Of a stretch of DNA of 64,000 nt, positions 53,269 through 63,195 are shown one piece after another. The notes below the pieces were generated by a model, which saw only the letters and a list, made by a program, of their open reading frames with translations, had not been told where the DNA came from and made no database searches. Origin of the DNA: Meishania litoralis. Its GTDB lineage: Bacteria; Bacteroidota; Bacteroidia; Flavobacteriales; Flavobacteriaceae. The first letter of the stretch is position 1. The number at the start of each line of letters is the position of its first letter. The stretch spans positions 372,001-436,000 of the forward strand of contig NZ_JBHFPV010000001.1 in assembly GCF_042611095.1 (NCBI RefSeq). The letters run 5' to 3'. A program made the position numbers and the translations under genes.

Positions 53269-55774
53269 AAACCTTTTATATACGCTTACCTTAACACTGC
53301 TTACACTGTTCGTAAAGAATGGCAATTCGCAGGAGACGGCCGTACCAAAACCACTAATCACTTACATTCAGAAGCTTGAGCAAGAATTCGATGTCAAGTT
53401 TTCTTACGTTGACCAAGATATTCGAACTATAGAGGTTATACCGTACGAAAGTTCGGTACTTGAAGAAATCTTGACCGATATCGAAAAACAGACCCAGATC
53501 AAGATTCAAAAACTCAACGAACGCTACTACACGTTGACAAGGAGTGTTACCGTCACTATTTGCGCCCTGGTATTGGATAATTTCGAACAAAATACCGTTC
53601 CCGGTGCGACAGTTGAGGTCTTGGGCACCGAAATTGCCATTGTTACCGATTTAGACGGAAACTTTAAACTTGAAAACATTCCTAGAAACGCCGTACTTCA
53701 AATTCAACATTTGGGTTTTAAGCCGCTTTTTGTCAATGCCGAAGAATTGATAAATTCGGATCCGTGTTCCACCCTGCTTCTTGCACAGAACTATCAGGAA
53801 CTTGACGAAGTGGTCGTGGTCGAACTGTTGACTACAGGACTTGTAAAACAATCGGACGCAAGTATCGACCTGAACACGGCCGCTTTCGGAATTCTTCCAG
53901 GCTTGATCGAACCCGACGTGCTACAGACCGTACAGGCCTTACCCGGAATCAAAAGTATCGACGAAACGGTATCGGATATAAACATTCGAGGTGGCACCAA
54001 TGACCAGAACCTTATTCTTTGGGATGGCATCAAAATGTATCAATCGGGGCATTTTTTCGGGTTGATATCAGCATTCAATCCCTATCTGAACGACAAGGTA
54101 ACCATTATTAAAAATGGTACGAGTGCCCAATATGGTGATGGGGTAAGTGGGGTAATCAGTATGCGGACCATTGATGATATTTCGGAAAACATATTCGGAG
54201 GAGCCGGTGCCAATCTGATAAGTACGGATGCCTATTTACAAGTACCCATTAACAACAAACTGGCAGTTCAATTTTCAGCGCGCCGTTCATTGACCGATTT
54301 TTTGAACACGCCCGCTTATGAGCAATTTTCATCACGTGCTTTTCAAGATTCAGAGGTGACACGTAATAGCAGTTTCTTCTTTTACGATTTTGGAGGCAAG
54401 TTACTTTACGACATTAACGAGCGACAAAAACTCAGGTTCAGTTTTATCAATATCAACAATAAGTTGGATTATGACGAAACCAACCAAGATACTTCGCGCA
54501 GCTCACAAAGCGCATTAGATCAGACCAATTTGTCTTTCGGCGGAAACCTTCAAAGTACATGGTCGGATTCGTTCTCATCACACCTGAACATATATTCGAC
54601 CCAATATGAATTGGATTCTAGGAACACAACGATCAACGGGCAGCAAAATCTATCACAGGTAAATAGGGTCTTGGAAAGAGGATTGAAATTCAATACTATC
54701 ACAAATATCGGAAGCCATGTAAACTGGTCGAACGGGTACCAATTGAGTGAAACCGGTATTTTAAATTTTACAGAGGTATCACAACCTCCATTTAAAAGTG
54801 ACATTCTCGAAGTAATGCACACGCATTCGTTCTTTTCCGAAATTGGCTATGAATCCAACAACAAGAATCTCTTGGCTCGCATTGGGGGCCGTATGAACTA
54901 TTTTAATAATCTTGACACTTTTGACGAAATCGTCTTGGAACCTAGATTGAATGTCAGCTACTCGTTTACCGACCATTTCAAAGTCGAAGTTCTAGGAGAG
55001 TTCAAGAGTCAGGCTACCAACCAGATAGTCGATCTGGAGCAGAATTTCCTGGGCATCGAAAAAAGGCGATGGATACTCTCCGACGGTATTGAACTGCCCA
55101 TTACAAAAAGCAAACAGGCCTCCTTGGGGTTCAACTACCAAAATCGGAACCTGTATATTGGTCTCGAAGGTTTTTATAAAGAGGTGGAAGGCATCAGTAC
55201 AGAGACCCAAGGGTTCCAGAACCCCTTTCAATTCGGGGGAGAAATTGGCAAATATGAGGTCAGGGGATTGGAATTCCTCGTCAATAAAAAAACAGTTGAT
55301 TATAGTATCTGGTTTAGCTATGCCTATAATTTGAACAATTATTATTTTGAGGATTTGCCTCCCAATACATTTCCCAACAATCTGGATATCCGCCATACCG
55401 TCACCTTGGCGGGCACATACACTTACGACAATCTCAAATTGGGGCTCGGATTCAATTATCGCACCGGAAAACCATTTACCGAACCATTGGAAGGAAATCC
55501 GATAAATACTGATTTTTTCCCGTATCGCATCAATTATTCCGAACCTAACAGTAGTCGTCTCCCTGAATATCTTCGGGCGGATATTTCGGTCATTTACGAT
55601 TTTGATATTAGCCCTAGGGTACACGGATCCATGGGAGCTTCAGTACTTAACATTTCGAATCGCGCCAATGTTCTTGACACCTACTACCGGCTTAACGATC
55701 AAGATGAAATTGAAACAATACGGCGTGTTTCTTTGAACTTGACACCCAACATCAGTTTTAGGGTTAGATTCTGA
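53249..55774 (+). CDS. TonB-dependent receptor with STN domain
   Basis: 841 residues. After the signal peptide comes an STN signalling domain (about 35-105; FDVKFSYVDQDIRTIEV, EEILTDIEKQTQIKIQKLNERYYTL), then a carboxypeptidase-regulatory-like domain (PGATVEVLGTEIAIVTDLDGNFKLENIP), a plug (DVLQTVQALPGIKSIDETVSDINIRGG) and a large beta-barrel ending in the usual aromatic strand. The STN domain passes the ligand signal to FecR. No SusD-like partner is seen, so the ligand is likely a siderophore, metal or small molecule rather than a SusC/D glycan; this is inference. Confidence 0.93.
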   Translation: MLKTHRKNLLYTLTLTLLTLFVKNGNSQETAVPKPLITYIQKLEQEFDVKFSYVDQDIRTIEVIPYESSVLEEILTDIEKQTQIKIQKLNERYYTLTRSVTVTICALVLDNFEQNTVPGATVEVLGTEIAIVTDLDGNFKLENIPRNAVLQIQHLGFKPLFVNAEELINSDPCSTLLLAQNYQELDEVVVVELLTTGLVKQSDASIDLNTAAFGILPGLIEPDVLQTVQALPGIKSIDETVSDINIRGGTNDQNLILWDGIKMYQSGHFFGLISAFNPYLNDKVTIIKNGTSAQYGDGVSGVISMRTIDDISENIFGGAGANLISTDAYLQVPINNKLAVQFSARRSLTDFLNTPAYEQFSSRAFQDSEVTRNSSFFFYDFGGKLLYDINERQKLRFSFININNKLDYDETNQDTSRSSQSALDQTNLSFGGNLQSTWSDSFSSHLNIYSTQYELDSRNTTINGQQNLSQVNRVLERGLKFNTITNIGSHVNWSNGYQLSETGILNFTEVSQPPFKSDILEVMHTHSFFSEIGYESNNKNLLARIGGRMNYFNNLDTFDEIVLEPRLNVSYSFTDHFKVEVLGEFKSQATNQIVDLEQNFLGIEKRRWILSDGIELPITKSKQASLGFNYQNRNLYIGLEGFYKEVEGISTETQGFQNPFQFGGEIGKYEVRGLEFLVNKKTVDYSIWFSYAYNLNNYYFEDLPPNTFPNNLDIRHTVTLAGTYTYDNLKLGLGFNYRTGKPFTEPLEGNPINTDFFPYRINYSEPNSSRLPEYLRADISVIYDFDISPRVHGSMGASVLNISNRANVLDTYYRLNDQDEIETIRRVSLNLTPNISFRVRF

Positions 55775-55799
55775 TCAAGCCTGATAATTAAATTGACCG

Positions 55800-57581
55800 T
55801 TACATTCTTTCTGGCACCTCTATACCCAAAAGCCTGAATGCGGATTTGATTACATCTCCCACATTTTTCGACAACTGCACCCGCAATACTTTCTTTTGCC
55901 TATCGGCCTCGCCCAAAATAGAAACCTGTTGGTAGAACGAATTGAATTCTTTGACCAAATCATAGGTATAATTGGCGATCAATGCAGGACTGTAATTTTC
56001 TGCCGCCAATTGAACAGTTTCAGGGAACAACATGATCTGTTTTATAAGTTCTTTTTCTTTTGGATGCAGCACCAACGTTTCTTCGATTTTCGCCGACAGG
56101 TCGACCTTCATATCTTTGGCCTTTCTAAGTATCGATTGGATTCTGGCATAGGTATATTGGATAAACGGACCCGTATTTCCTTGAAAATCAACTGATTCTT
56201 CCGGATTGAACAAAATCCGTTTTTTGGGATCGACCTTTAGAATGTAATATTTTAGCGCCCCCAGCCCAATGGTTTTATAAAGCTCTTGTTTCTCCGGTTC
56301 CGAATATCCTTCCAATTTGCCCAGTTCTTCGGCTAGTTCTGCAGCAGTTTTGGTCATATCCGCCATGAGGTCGTCGGCATCTACCACGGTGCCCTCGCGA
56401 CTTTTCATTTTACCGCTTGGCAAGTCGACCATGCCATAACTCAGATGATACAGGTTTTCGGCCCAGGCAAATCCAAGCTTTTTGAGAATCAAAAAAAGTA
56501 CCTTGAAATGATAGTCCTGTTCGTTACCTACGGTATAGACCATACCACCGATATCGGGGTAGTCTTTTACCCGTTGGATCGCCGTACCAATATCTTGGGT
56601 CATATATACCGCCGTACCATCCGACCTCAGTACTATCTTTTCATCAAGACCCTCATCCGTTAGGTCGATCCATACACTACCGTCTTCCTTTTTGAAGAAC
56701 ACTCCGTTTTTGAGACCTTCGGCTATAAAGTCCTTTCCCAACAGGTACGTATCGCTTTCATAGTACAACTTATCGAAATCGACCCCCAAATTTTTGTAGG
56801 TTTCGTCAAAACCTTCATAGACCCAACCGTTCATGGTCTTCCAAAGCGAAACCACTTTTTCATCACCCGCTTCCCACTTTTTAAGCATTTCTTGGGCCTC
56901 GATTAACGATGGCGCCTCTTTTTCGGCAATGTCCTTATTCTTTCCTTCACTGACCAGGGTATCGATTTCCAACTTGTATTGGTCATTGAATTTTACATAA
57001 TAATTGCCCACCAACTTGTCTCCTTTCAATCCCGTACTTTCAGGGGTTGCGCCATTACCCCACTTTTGCCAGGCCAACATGCTCTTGCAAATATGAATGC
57101 CACGGTCGTTGATGATCTGGGTCTTATAGACCTTTTTTCCGGAAGCTTTCAAAATTTCGGCAACGGAATAGCCCAATAAATTATTTCGTATATGCCCCAA
57201 ATGTAACGGCTTGTTCGTATTGGGGGACGAGTACTCGACCACAACGGCACGGGAATCGTCACATTCTACCAATCCGAAGTCTTCCACATCCTTGACCGAA
57301 TCGAGAAAATCAAGGTAAAAACCGTCATCGATCACCAAATTCAAAAAACCCTTGATAACATTAAATCCCAAAACGGCTTCAACCTCGGTTTGCAGATATT
57401 GCCCGATTTGATTTCCTATTTGCTCAGGATTTCCCTTTATTTGGCGAAGCATTGGAAAAACCACAATGGTGATGTCTCCCTCAAAATCTTTTCGGGTGGG
57501 TTGAAATTCAACATTGAGAAGGTCTATTCCAAAAATGGATTTTACCGCTTCCCTGACCTTTTGCGCCAACACTTCTTGCAT
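55800..57581 (-). CDS. argS: Arginyl-tRNA synthetase ArgS
   Basis: 593 residues, usual length for bacterial ArgS. HIGH-type motif HLGHIRNNLLG near residue 125 (with SSPNTNKPLHLGH), KMSK-equivalent KMKSREGTVV and the C-terminal anticodon-binding helices (TYARIQSILRKAKD, VQLAAENYSPALIANYTYDL) are present. Attaches arginine to tRNA-Arg in the cytoplasm. It converges on the receptor gene and diverges from a small hypothetical gene. Single-copy housekeeping gene. Confidence 0.98.
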   Translation of the reverse strand: MQEVLAQKVREAVKSIFGIDLLNVEFQPTRKDFEGDITIVVFPMLRQIKGNPEQIGNQIGQYLQTEVEAVLGFNVIKGFLNLVIDDGFYLDFLDSVKDVEDFGLVECDDSRAVVVEYSSPNTNKPLHLGHIRNNLLGYSVAEILKASGKKVYKTQIINDRGIHICKSMLAWQKWGNGATPESTGLKGDKLVGNYYVKFNDQYKLEIDTLVSEGKNKDIAEKEAPSLIEAQEMLKKWEAGDEKVVSLWKTMNGWVYEGFDETYKNLGVDFDKLYYESDTYLLGKDFIAEGLKNGVFFKKEDGSVWIDLTDEGLDEKIVLRSDGTAVYMTQDIGTAIQRVKDYPDIGGMVYTVGNEQDYHFKVLFLILKKLGFAWAENLYHLSYGMVDLPSGKMKSREGTVVDADDLMADMTKTAAELAEELGKLEGYSEPEKQELYKTIGLGALKYYILKVDPKKRILFNPEESVDFQGNTGPFIQYTYARIQSILRKAKDMKVDLSAKIEETLVLHPKEKELIKQIMLFPETVQLAAENYSPALIANYTYDLVKEFNSFYQQVSILGEADRQKKVLRVQLSKNVGDVIKSAFRLLGIEVPERM

Positions 57582-57702
57582 ATTCTTCTAGAACAGTGGT
57601 TAAAGCTGCAAAACTACATATTTTTTATGCTTTGGGCGTTAAGTATCTCGACCTTGTGGGGTGTTTTCGCTAACTTTAAACGCGCTGGAAACCGAATGTC
57701 TT

Positions 57703-58128
57703 ATGCTTCTCAATGTTTCTTACAACGACAGTGAAATTACCAAAAAGATAGATCGGGAGGTAGGCAAACCGTTCACCCTGAAAGAACGTTGGGCAATGAA
57801 AGGTATCGGATCGCCAAAATTATCCATAACGGAGACCAGCATCGAAATCAGAAATCTCCTCATTCTTGACAATAACCGCGATACCTGCAACATCGAAATA
57901 CGCCCTGCAGGAATCATCGTTCGATTTCGTTCATTATTGGAAACCTTTACCTTGGTAATACCGTATTACAAATTGAAAATACATAAGGGCGATATTGCCG
58001 TGTACACGATCTATCGCGACACCTATTTCATCAAGGTGCGTTCAGACACCAAAGCAGTTCGAGAGTTTTTCAAAAAAATATTGGATCACAAAATAGGGAA
58101 TACGCCCAATTTACCGGAAGACTTATGA
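57703..58128 (+). CDS. Hypothetical cytoplasmic protein
   Basis: 141 residues from the ATG at 57703; an upstream in-frame TTG would add 14 residues of poor quality and is rejected. Mixed alpha/beta composition: NVSYNDSEITKKIDREVG, ITETSIEIRNLLILDN, IRPAGIIVRFRSLLETFTLVIPYYKL and DTYFIKVRSDTKAVREFFKKIL. There is no signal peptide or membrane segment. I do not recognise the family. It diverges from argS and converges on the ctlX-like gene. Confidence 0.7.
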   Translation: MLLNVSYNDSEITKKIDREVGKPFTLKERWAMKGIGSPKLSITETSIEIRNLLILDNNRDTCNIEIRPAGIIVRFRSLLETFTLVIPYYKLKIHKGDIAVYTIYRDTYFIKVRSDTKAVREFFKKILDHKIGNTPNLPEDL

Positions 58129-58154
58129 GCAAAACCCGCAAACGTTGCCCACAA

Positions 58155-59084
58155 TCATACCCTGGGCAAAAATACCTCGGCCATCATACAACGAGCACTA
58201 CCCCCGCCACAAGTTTCAATTGTCTCTAAGGAGCTGTGAATTATGGCACAATGTTTTTCAATCTTCCTTATCTGTTCGTCGTCCAAGCTCTTAAAGGCAG
58301 CAGAGCTCATTACGAGATACCTTTTATCGTCAGCACCTAAAACTTGGAGCATGTTGCCGGCAAAATGGCACATCTGTTCTTCAGTAATCGAGATAACCTC
58401 CTTGTCGGTCTGTTTGAGATGATCCACAACATTCTTTCGCTCTTTTTTATCGTCGATGGAATCTAGACATATAATGGCGAAATCTTCGCCCAAAGCCATC
58501 ATGACATTGGTGTGGTAAATCGGCAGGCGCTGGCCGTCGACGGTTTGGTAGGCCTTAAAAATCACCGGCATGCAATCAAAATCTTCGCAGAACTCAATGA
58601 ATAATTCTTCATCTGCTCTTTCTGAAAGGGCACAATAGGCCTTTTGGTGTACCCGATCCATCAGAATGCTTCCGGTACCTTCCAAAAAGACACCTTCTTT
58701 TTCGGCAGACGTATAGTCCATGATACTTTCGATAGCAAAACCCTGTTCTTCAAGTATATCCAAAATATCATCGCGACGTTCGTTCCTTCTATTTTCTGCA
58801 AACATCGGATATAGCCCTACCGTTCCATTGGCGTGAAACGAAATCCAGTTATTGGGAAAAATACTATCTGGGGTATCGCTTTCCTTATTATCATCGATTA
58901 CGATTACATTGACTCCCTTCTCCCTTAATTTGACAACAAAATTATCGAACTCTAACTGTGCCTTTTTATTTATGGTCTGGTTTTGCAGATCCATATCTTC
59001 CATAAAATAATTGTTGACCGCCGTCTGCTCGTTCATACGGAAGTTAACCGGACGGATCATCAAAATGGTATTCGTTATTTGCAT
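58155..59084 (-). CDS. ctlX: CtlX-like guanidino-group hydrolase (citrulline utilisation)
   Basis: 309 residues of the pentein (arginine deiminase-like) fold. The N-terminal RPVNFRMNEQTAVNNYFM, the IFPNNWISFHANGTVGLYPMFA block, the catalytic histidine in LPIYHTNVMMALG and the C-terminal nucleophile cysteine in CGGGSARCMMAEVF are all present. This matches the CtlX-type hydrolases of Bacteroidota implicated in citrulline utilisation. It sits 15 bases after the arginine-deiminase-like gene on the same strand, so the two probably form one pathway for arginine or related compounds. Confidence 0.88.
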   Translation of the reverse strand: MQITNTILMIRPVNFRMNEQTAVNNYFMEDMDLQNQTINKKAQLEFDNFVVKLREKGVNVIVIDDNKESDTPDSIFPNNWISFHANGTVGLYPMFAENRRNERRDDILDILEEQGFAIESIMDYTSAEKEGVFLEGTGSILMDRVHQKAYCALSERADEELFIEFCEDFDCMPVIFKAYQTVDGQRLPIYHTNVMMALGEDFAIICLDSIDDKKERKNVVDHLKQTDKEVISITEEQMCHFAGNMLQVLGADDKRYLVMSSAAFKSLDDEQIRKIEKHCAIIHSSLETIETCGGGSARCMMAEVFLPRV

Positions 59085-59099
59085 GGTATCTAAAACGTA

Positions 59100-60014
59100 T
59101 TATTCGCGAACCAAGGGCAAAGTGCTGCACCTTAATAAACCTTCTTGTTTTCCAATTTCAAAGTAGGGAATTTCCTCTACCGTAAAGCCTTGTTCCCGCA
59201 ACCAATCGTTCAATCTCGTAAAGCCTCTTTCGGATACTACAACCTCAGGAGAAATCGAAAACACATTGCTGAACATCTGGTACATCTCGTCGGCAGTAAT
59301 CTCAAATACGTTTTCCTTACCAAAGAAATCGACCAACCAGCGATACTCTTCTTCGACTAAAAAGCCATTTTTATGCAAAATGGCCTTGCCCTTGCCCAAT
59401 GGTTGAAAGCAACAATCGAGATGCAGCGCATTTTCCTTGGCATTGGTATTACTTTTTCGCAATTCGAACGACTTGATCTTCTTATCGGGAAATTGCCTTG
59501 AAATGTAATCGACAGCGGCCTTGTTCGTTCTGGCCGTAATGTACTCTGAATAATCCTCTCCTGTATAAGTTCCAATGAAGATATATTCGTTCCACGGCAT
59601 CACATCACCACCTTCAACGTGCACTTCGGCGGGAGGCACCAAAATGTTTTCTTCGTCGATTTTGTCCAAAACATGTAAAATCGCTTGAAACTCTTGCTCC
59701 CTATCTGGCAAGATGTTCGCCTCTATCAATTTGTTTCCGATGACAAAAGCAATATCGCGAGAAAAAATCTGATTACAATCCTTGATTACTTCGGGGCGAA
59801 AAACCTCGACGTTATATTTTCTAAAAACCTCGGCAAAGGCTTCCATTTCGGCGATCATATCGGCTTCCTTCGGATAGGTTCCCGCCAAGATATGTTCCAA
59901 TGATTTGGGATCATAAGCCTCTTCTGGCATAGGTGTGGGACCAGGACTTTCAGCAGTACCTAAAACCACGGCCTTCAAAGACGAGACCTCGTCATTAATG
60001 TTCAAACTAAGCAT
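59100..60014 (-). CDS. Arginine deiminase/DDAH-like amidinohydrolase
   Basis: 304 residues of the guanidino-group-modifying superfamily. The EVHVEGGDVMPWNEYIFIG block, LHLDCCFQPLGKGKAILH with the catalytic histidine, and the C-terminal nucleophile cysteine in LLRCSTLPLVRE are visible. Could be an arginine deiminase, dimethylarginine hydrolase or glycine amidinotransferase-like enzyme. With CtlX next to it the likely route is arginine to citrulline and onward, but the substrate is not proved. Separated from gltA by a terminator. Confidence 0.86.
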   Translation of the reverse strand: MLSLNINDEVSSLKAVVLGTAESPGPTPMPEEAYDPKSLEHILAGTYPKEADMIAEMEAFAEVFRKYNVEVFRPEVIKDCNQIFSRDIAFVIGNKLIEANILPDREQEFQAILHVLDKIDEENILVPPAEVHVEGGDVMPWNEYIFIGTYTGEDYSEYITARTNKAAVDYISRQFPDKKIKSFELRKSNTNAKENALHLDCCFQPLGKGKAILHKNGFLVEEEYRWLVDFFGKENVFEITADEMYQMFSNVFSISPEVVVSERGFTRLNDWLREQGFTVEEIPYFEIGKQEGLLRCSTLPLVRE

Positions 60015-60057
60015 AGGAAGATTTTACAGTTGAAAAATAGCATCGATGTAAAAGAAA

Positions 60058-60089
60058 CCGTTCTTTGAGTAGTACAAAACAAAGAACGG
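60058..60089 (-). terminator. Terminator of gltA
   Basis: CCGTTCTTTG / CAAAGAACGG (60058-60067, 60080-60089), a perfect ten-base stem with a twelve-base loop; on the minus strand TTTCTTTT follows. It lies 24 bases past the gltA stop. Confidence 0.65.
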
Positions 60090-60112
60090 TCAATTCGTGT
60101 TGTTCAGACAAC

Positions 60113-61399
60113 CTATCTTAAATCGACCGATTTGAAAGGCCGATGATTTTCACCAATATAAATCTGTCGTGGCCTACCAATGGGTTCTTTTCGCAATCGC
60201 ATTTCGCGCCACTGTGCGATCCAACCGGGCAATCTTCCCATCGCGAACATTACCGTGAACATATCGGTAGGTATTCCCAAGGCCCTATAGATAATTCCCG
60301 AGTAAAAGTCAACATTCGGGTATAGTTTTCTGTCAACGAAGTACTTATCTTCAAGTGCTTCTTTTTCAAGGCCCTTTGCAATTTCCAAAATAGGGTCTTC
60401 AATGCCAAGATCGCCAAGAACCTCATCGGCAGCTTTTTTGATTATTCTGGCACGGGGATCAAAATTTTTGTATACGCGGTGCCCAAAGCCCATCAATCGA
60501 AATGGGTCATTCTTGTCCTTGGCCTTGGCCATATATTTTTTCGTATCTCCACCATCGGCTTCGATAGCTTCCAACATTTCAAGTACGGCTTGGTTCGCCC
60601 CACCATGAAGAGGACCCCATAGGGCCGAAATGCCAGCGGATAGTGAAGCGAATAGACCGGCATGTGAAGAACCCACTATTCGAACTGTGGAAGTAGAGCA
60701 ATTCTGTTCATGATCCGCATGCAGGATCAAGAGTTTGTCCAGAGCCTCAATCACTATCTCGTTTTTGGTATATTCTTTATTGGGCCTTTTGAACATCATC
60801 TTATGAAAATTCTCGACATAGCCCAAACTATCGTCCCCGTAGTCGAGTGGTAGTCCTTTTTTCTTTCTAAGAGTCCAAGCCACCAGTACCGGAAACTTGG
60901 CCAAAATACGAACAATCGCATGGTACATAGCTTGTTCGGAAGACACATTGACGGATACCGGATTAAATGCTATCAAGGCACTGGTAAGCGAAGTAAGAAC
61001 CCCCATTGGGTGGGCCGATTTAGGAAAGGCATCCAATATTTTTTTCATTTCTTCATCGATATGGGACTCTTCCTTGATATCGTCATGAAACTTTGCCAGT
61101 TGTTCTTTATTAGGCAATTCGCCAAAAATCAGAAGATAGGCCACTTCAAGAAAATCGGCCTTTTCCGCCAGTTCTTCAATGGAATAACCGCGATATCTTA
61201 AAATTCCTTTTTCGCCGTCCAAAAAAGTAATGGCACTTTCACAACTCCCGGTGTTTTTATATCCGGGATCAATGGTAATCATTCCATTGGTCGCCGAGCG
61301 CAATGTTTTTATGTCTATGGCCAGTTCGTTTTCGGTTCCTTCAATGACGGGAAATTCGTACTTTTTCCCATTATACTCCAATGTAGCTTTGTCTGACAT
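60113..61399 (-). CDS. gltA: Citrate synthase GltA
   Basis: 428 residues, usual length of the hexameric (type II) Gram-negative enzyme. Catalytic residues in LHADHEQNCSTSTVR (His), GFGHRVYKNFDPRA (His), and the Asp in NVDFYSGIIYRALG; ALWGPLHGGANQAV also conserved. It joins acetyl-CoA and oxaloacetate in the TCA cycle. Preceded by a promoter-like element at 61431-61461 and followed by a terminator. Confidence 0.97.
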   Translation of the reverse strand: MSDKATLEYNGKKYEFPVIEGTENELAIDIKTLRSATNGMITIDPGYKNTGSCESAITFLDGEKGILRYRGYSIEELAEKADFLEVAYLLIFGELPNKEQLAKFHDDIKEESHIDEEMKKILDAFPKSAHPMGVLTSLTSALIAFNPVSVNVSSEQAMYHAIVRILAKFPVLVAWTLRKKKGLPLDYGDDSLGYVENFHKMMFKRPNKEYTKNEIVIEALDKLLILHADHEQNCSTSTVRIVGSSHAGLFASLSAGISALWGPLHGGANQAVLEMLEAIEADGGDTKKYMAKAKDKNDPFRLMGFGHRVYKNFDPRARIIKKAADEVLGDLGIEDPILEIAKGLEKEALEDKYFVDRKLYPNVDFYSGIIYRALGIPTDMFTVMFAMGRLPGWIAQWREMRLRKEPIGRPRQIYIGENHRPFKSVDLR

Positions 61400-61430
61400 A
61401 CTGATTATTTTCTTATTGTTTATTCTCTTG

Positions 61431-61461
61431 TAAATTTAAGAAAAACGGCCCACGTTAACAA
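61431..61461 (-). promoter_or_regulatory. Candidate gltA promoter
   Basis: On the minus strand TTG (61459-61461), 20 bases of spacing, then TAAATTTA (61431-61438), one mismatch in the -7 box. It lies 31 bases ahead of the gltA ATG. The spacing is good for Bacteroidota. Confidence 0.4.
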
Positions 61462-61521
61462 TTTGCGAGTTCCATTTATGGTATTATTAACAGCGATGTG
61501 AATCGAAGGTCGAAAAGAAAA

Positions 61522-63063
61522 CTATGCGCTTATGGCATAAAGGTTTCTATAGTATTGATCGACCGATTTTTTCCAGGTAAAACGCATCTTTTTGGCATTC
61601 GCTTGAATAGCCTTCCATTGCTTTTTATCCGTGAGGTATATCCTTAAGGCCAATTCAAATGCTTCGACCATATTTTCGATTTTTTCGTCATAAGTGTTTC
61701 CAGTGAAACTAAAACCCGTTCTTAAGTGCTCGACGGTATCTTTCAAACCACCTGTTTCATGCACAAGACACGGGTTTCCATTGCGCATGGCCAACATTTG
61801 ACTTATACCGCACGGTTCGAACAGACTGGGCATAAAATAAAGATTGGTTTCCAAATAAAGTGAATCTATCAAATCTTCGGATTGGCCATTCGTAAATATG
61901 AAATTCTTATGCTGGTAACTTATCTCACGAAAAAGTTTTTCATACTCGGGATCCCCTGTTCCCAACAGTATAAACACACCGTTTACCTTCTGCAATATTT
62001 TAAGAATCGAAACCAAAGCTTCGGGCGATCGCTTGAAAAAGTAAAATTTCTGCTCTGTCAGTCTGGCAACACTGGCCACGATAAATTCGGGCCTATTGTC
62101 AACATAATCCATAATCTTCTCTCCGGTATGGGCAAGAAAATCGGCCTTGTATTTTTTTGATTCATCTTGCAGCCATGAAAACAGCGCCCGTACAATATTT
62201 CTGTAGATCTTACCTTTTTTGGCAACCCTTATATTCTTATAGTTCGACCCATTTAAAATACCGAATAATCGACCTTCATTGTCAGCGGCCCTTAAATCTT
62301 TCTCTAAACCTTCACCGCCTATAAATTCAGGCGGATTGCTCGGTTTCAAGACGTCATCTTTATAAGTTGGGGAAACCGTATGCACCGCATCGGCCAATCG
62401 TATTCCAACGGCCATTAAATTGATGCAATCATGATATCTGTAATCCATTAATGGTTTGGGGTCAAAAGGTACGTTGGGAAACCAGTTCGCCAACGATGAG
62501 TAGTTGTTGGCAAAAGGTCGTATGCCTTGAATCGCCAGATTATGGATGGTATACACATAACGCATTTTTTTAAGCGATTTGTACTCGGGATGATAGGTCT
62601 TGAGAAACAAAAGCATGCTGGTATGCCAATCGTGCAAATGAACAATGTCCAACTCACCAAAAGCATCTTGTTTAATTGCTTCGGCTACTGCCGTGCAAAA
62701 AATGGTAAACTTAATATTATCGGTGTAAAAGGGCTCTTTGGGATCATCATGATAAATGTGCCCTATTTCGCCGCCTTGAATTTCGGGATGATGGACGACA
62801 TAATGGCGAATGTTTTTAAACTCTTTTTTGGGCACTACCTCATATAACTCGGCAGTATATTCATTGCCCCTTAACAGCATGTTCAATTTGGCCCTCAATC
62901 GACCCCCTTGGTGCAATCTTGAGTACGAAGGAACTACAACATGTACTTCATCACCCCGTTCTGAAATCTCCCTTGGCACATCACGAACTACGTCGGCCAT
63001 GCCACCTGCCTTACATTTAGTGATACCATCGTTTTCTGCAGCGACAAAGAGAAATCTGTTCAT
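61522..63063 (-). CDS. glgA: Glycogen/starch synthase (GT5)
   Basis: 513 residues with the GT5 signature near the N-terminus (KCKAGGMADVVRD, KAGG at 18-21) and the C-terminal LFEPCGISQM region with the catalytic glutamate. Adds glucose from ADP- or UDP-glucose to alpha-1,4-glucan. The N- and C-terminal Rossmann domains are both present. It is separated from eno by a terminator. Other glg genes are not in the window. Confidence 0.88.
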   Translation of the reverse strand: MNRFLFVAAENDGITKCKAGGMADVVRDVPREISERGDEVHVVVPSYSRLHQGGRLRAKLNMLLRGNEYTAELYEVVPKKEFKNIRHYVVHHPEIQGGEIGHIYHDDPKEPFYTDNIKFTIFCTAVAEAIKQDAFGELDIVHLHDWHTSMLLFLKTYHPEYKSLKKMRYVYTIHNLAIQGIRPFANNYSSLANWFPNVPFDPKPLMDYRYHDCINLMAVGIRLADAVHTVSPTYKDDVLKPSNPPEFIGGEGLEKDLRAADNEGRLFGILNGSNYKNIRVAKKGKIYRNIVRALFSWLQDESKKYKADFLAHTGEKIMDYVDNRPEFIVASVARLTEQKFYFFKRSPEALVSILKILQKVNGVFILLGTGDPEYEKLFREISYQHKNFIFTNGQSEDLIDSLYLETNLYFMPSLFEPCGISQMLAMRNGNPCLVHETGGLKDTVEHLRTGFSFTGNTYDEKIENMVEAFELALRIYLTDKKQWKAIQANAKKMRFTWKKSVDQYYRNLYAISA

Positions 63064-63130
63064 TCCCGTACTGATTTATTGAATAATAACAATATATACA
63101 TTAAAACCAAAAGAAAGTAGGGTAACCACC

Positions 63131-63172
63131 ATAAAAAAAATCCTTTCCTAACATATAAATCGGGAAAGGATT
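63131..63172 (-). terminator. Terminator of eno
   Basis: AATCCTTTCC / GGAAAGGATT (63139-63148, 63163-63172), a ten-base stem with a 14-base loop; on the minus strand a T-run (TTTTTTTT) follows. It lies 24 bases past the eno stop. Confidence 0.75.
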
Positions 63173-63195
63173 CCTTGATTGTTTTCTTTCTACTA

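Noticed and set aside
58145..58169. TTGCCCA / TGGGCAA hairpin between convergent genes as a terminator
   Set aside because: Seven-base stem without a T-run on either strand, and it overlaps the stop codon of the ctlX-like gene.
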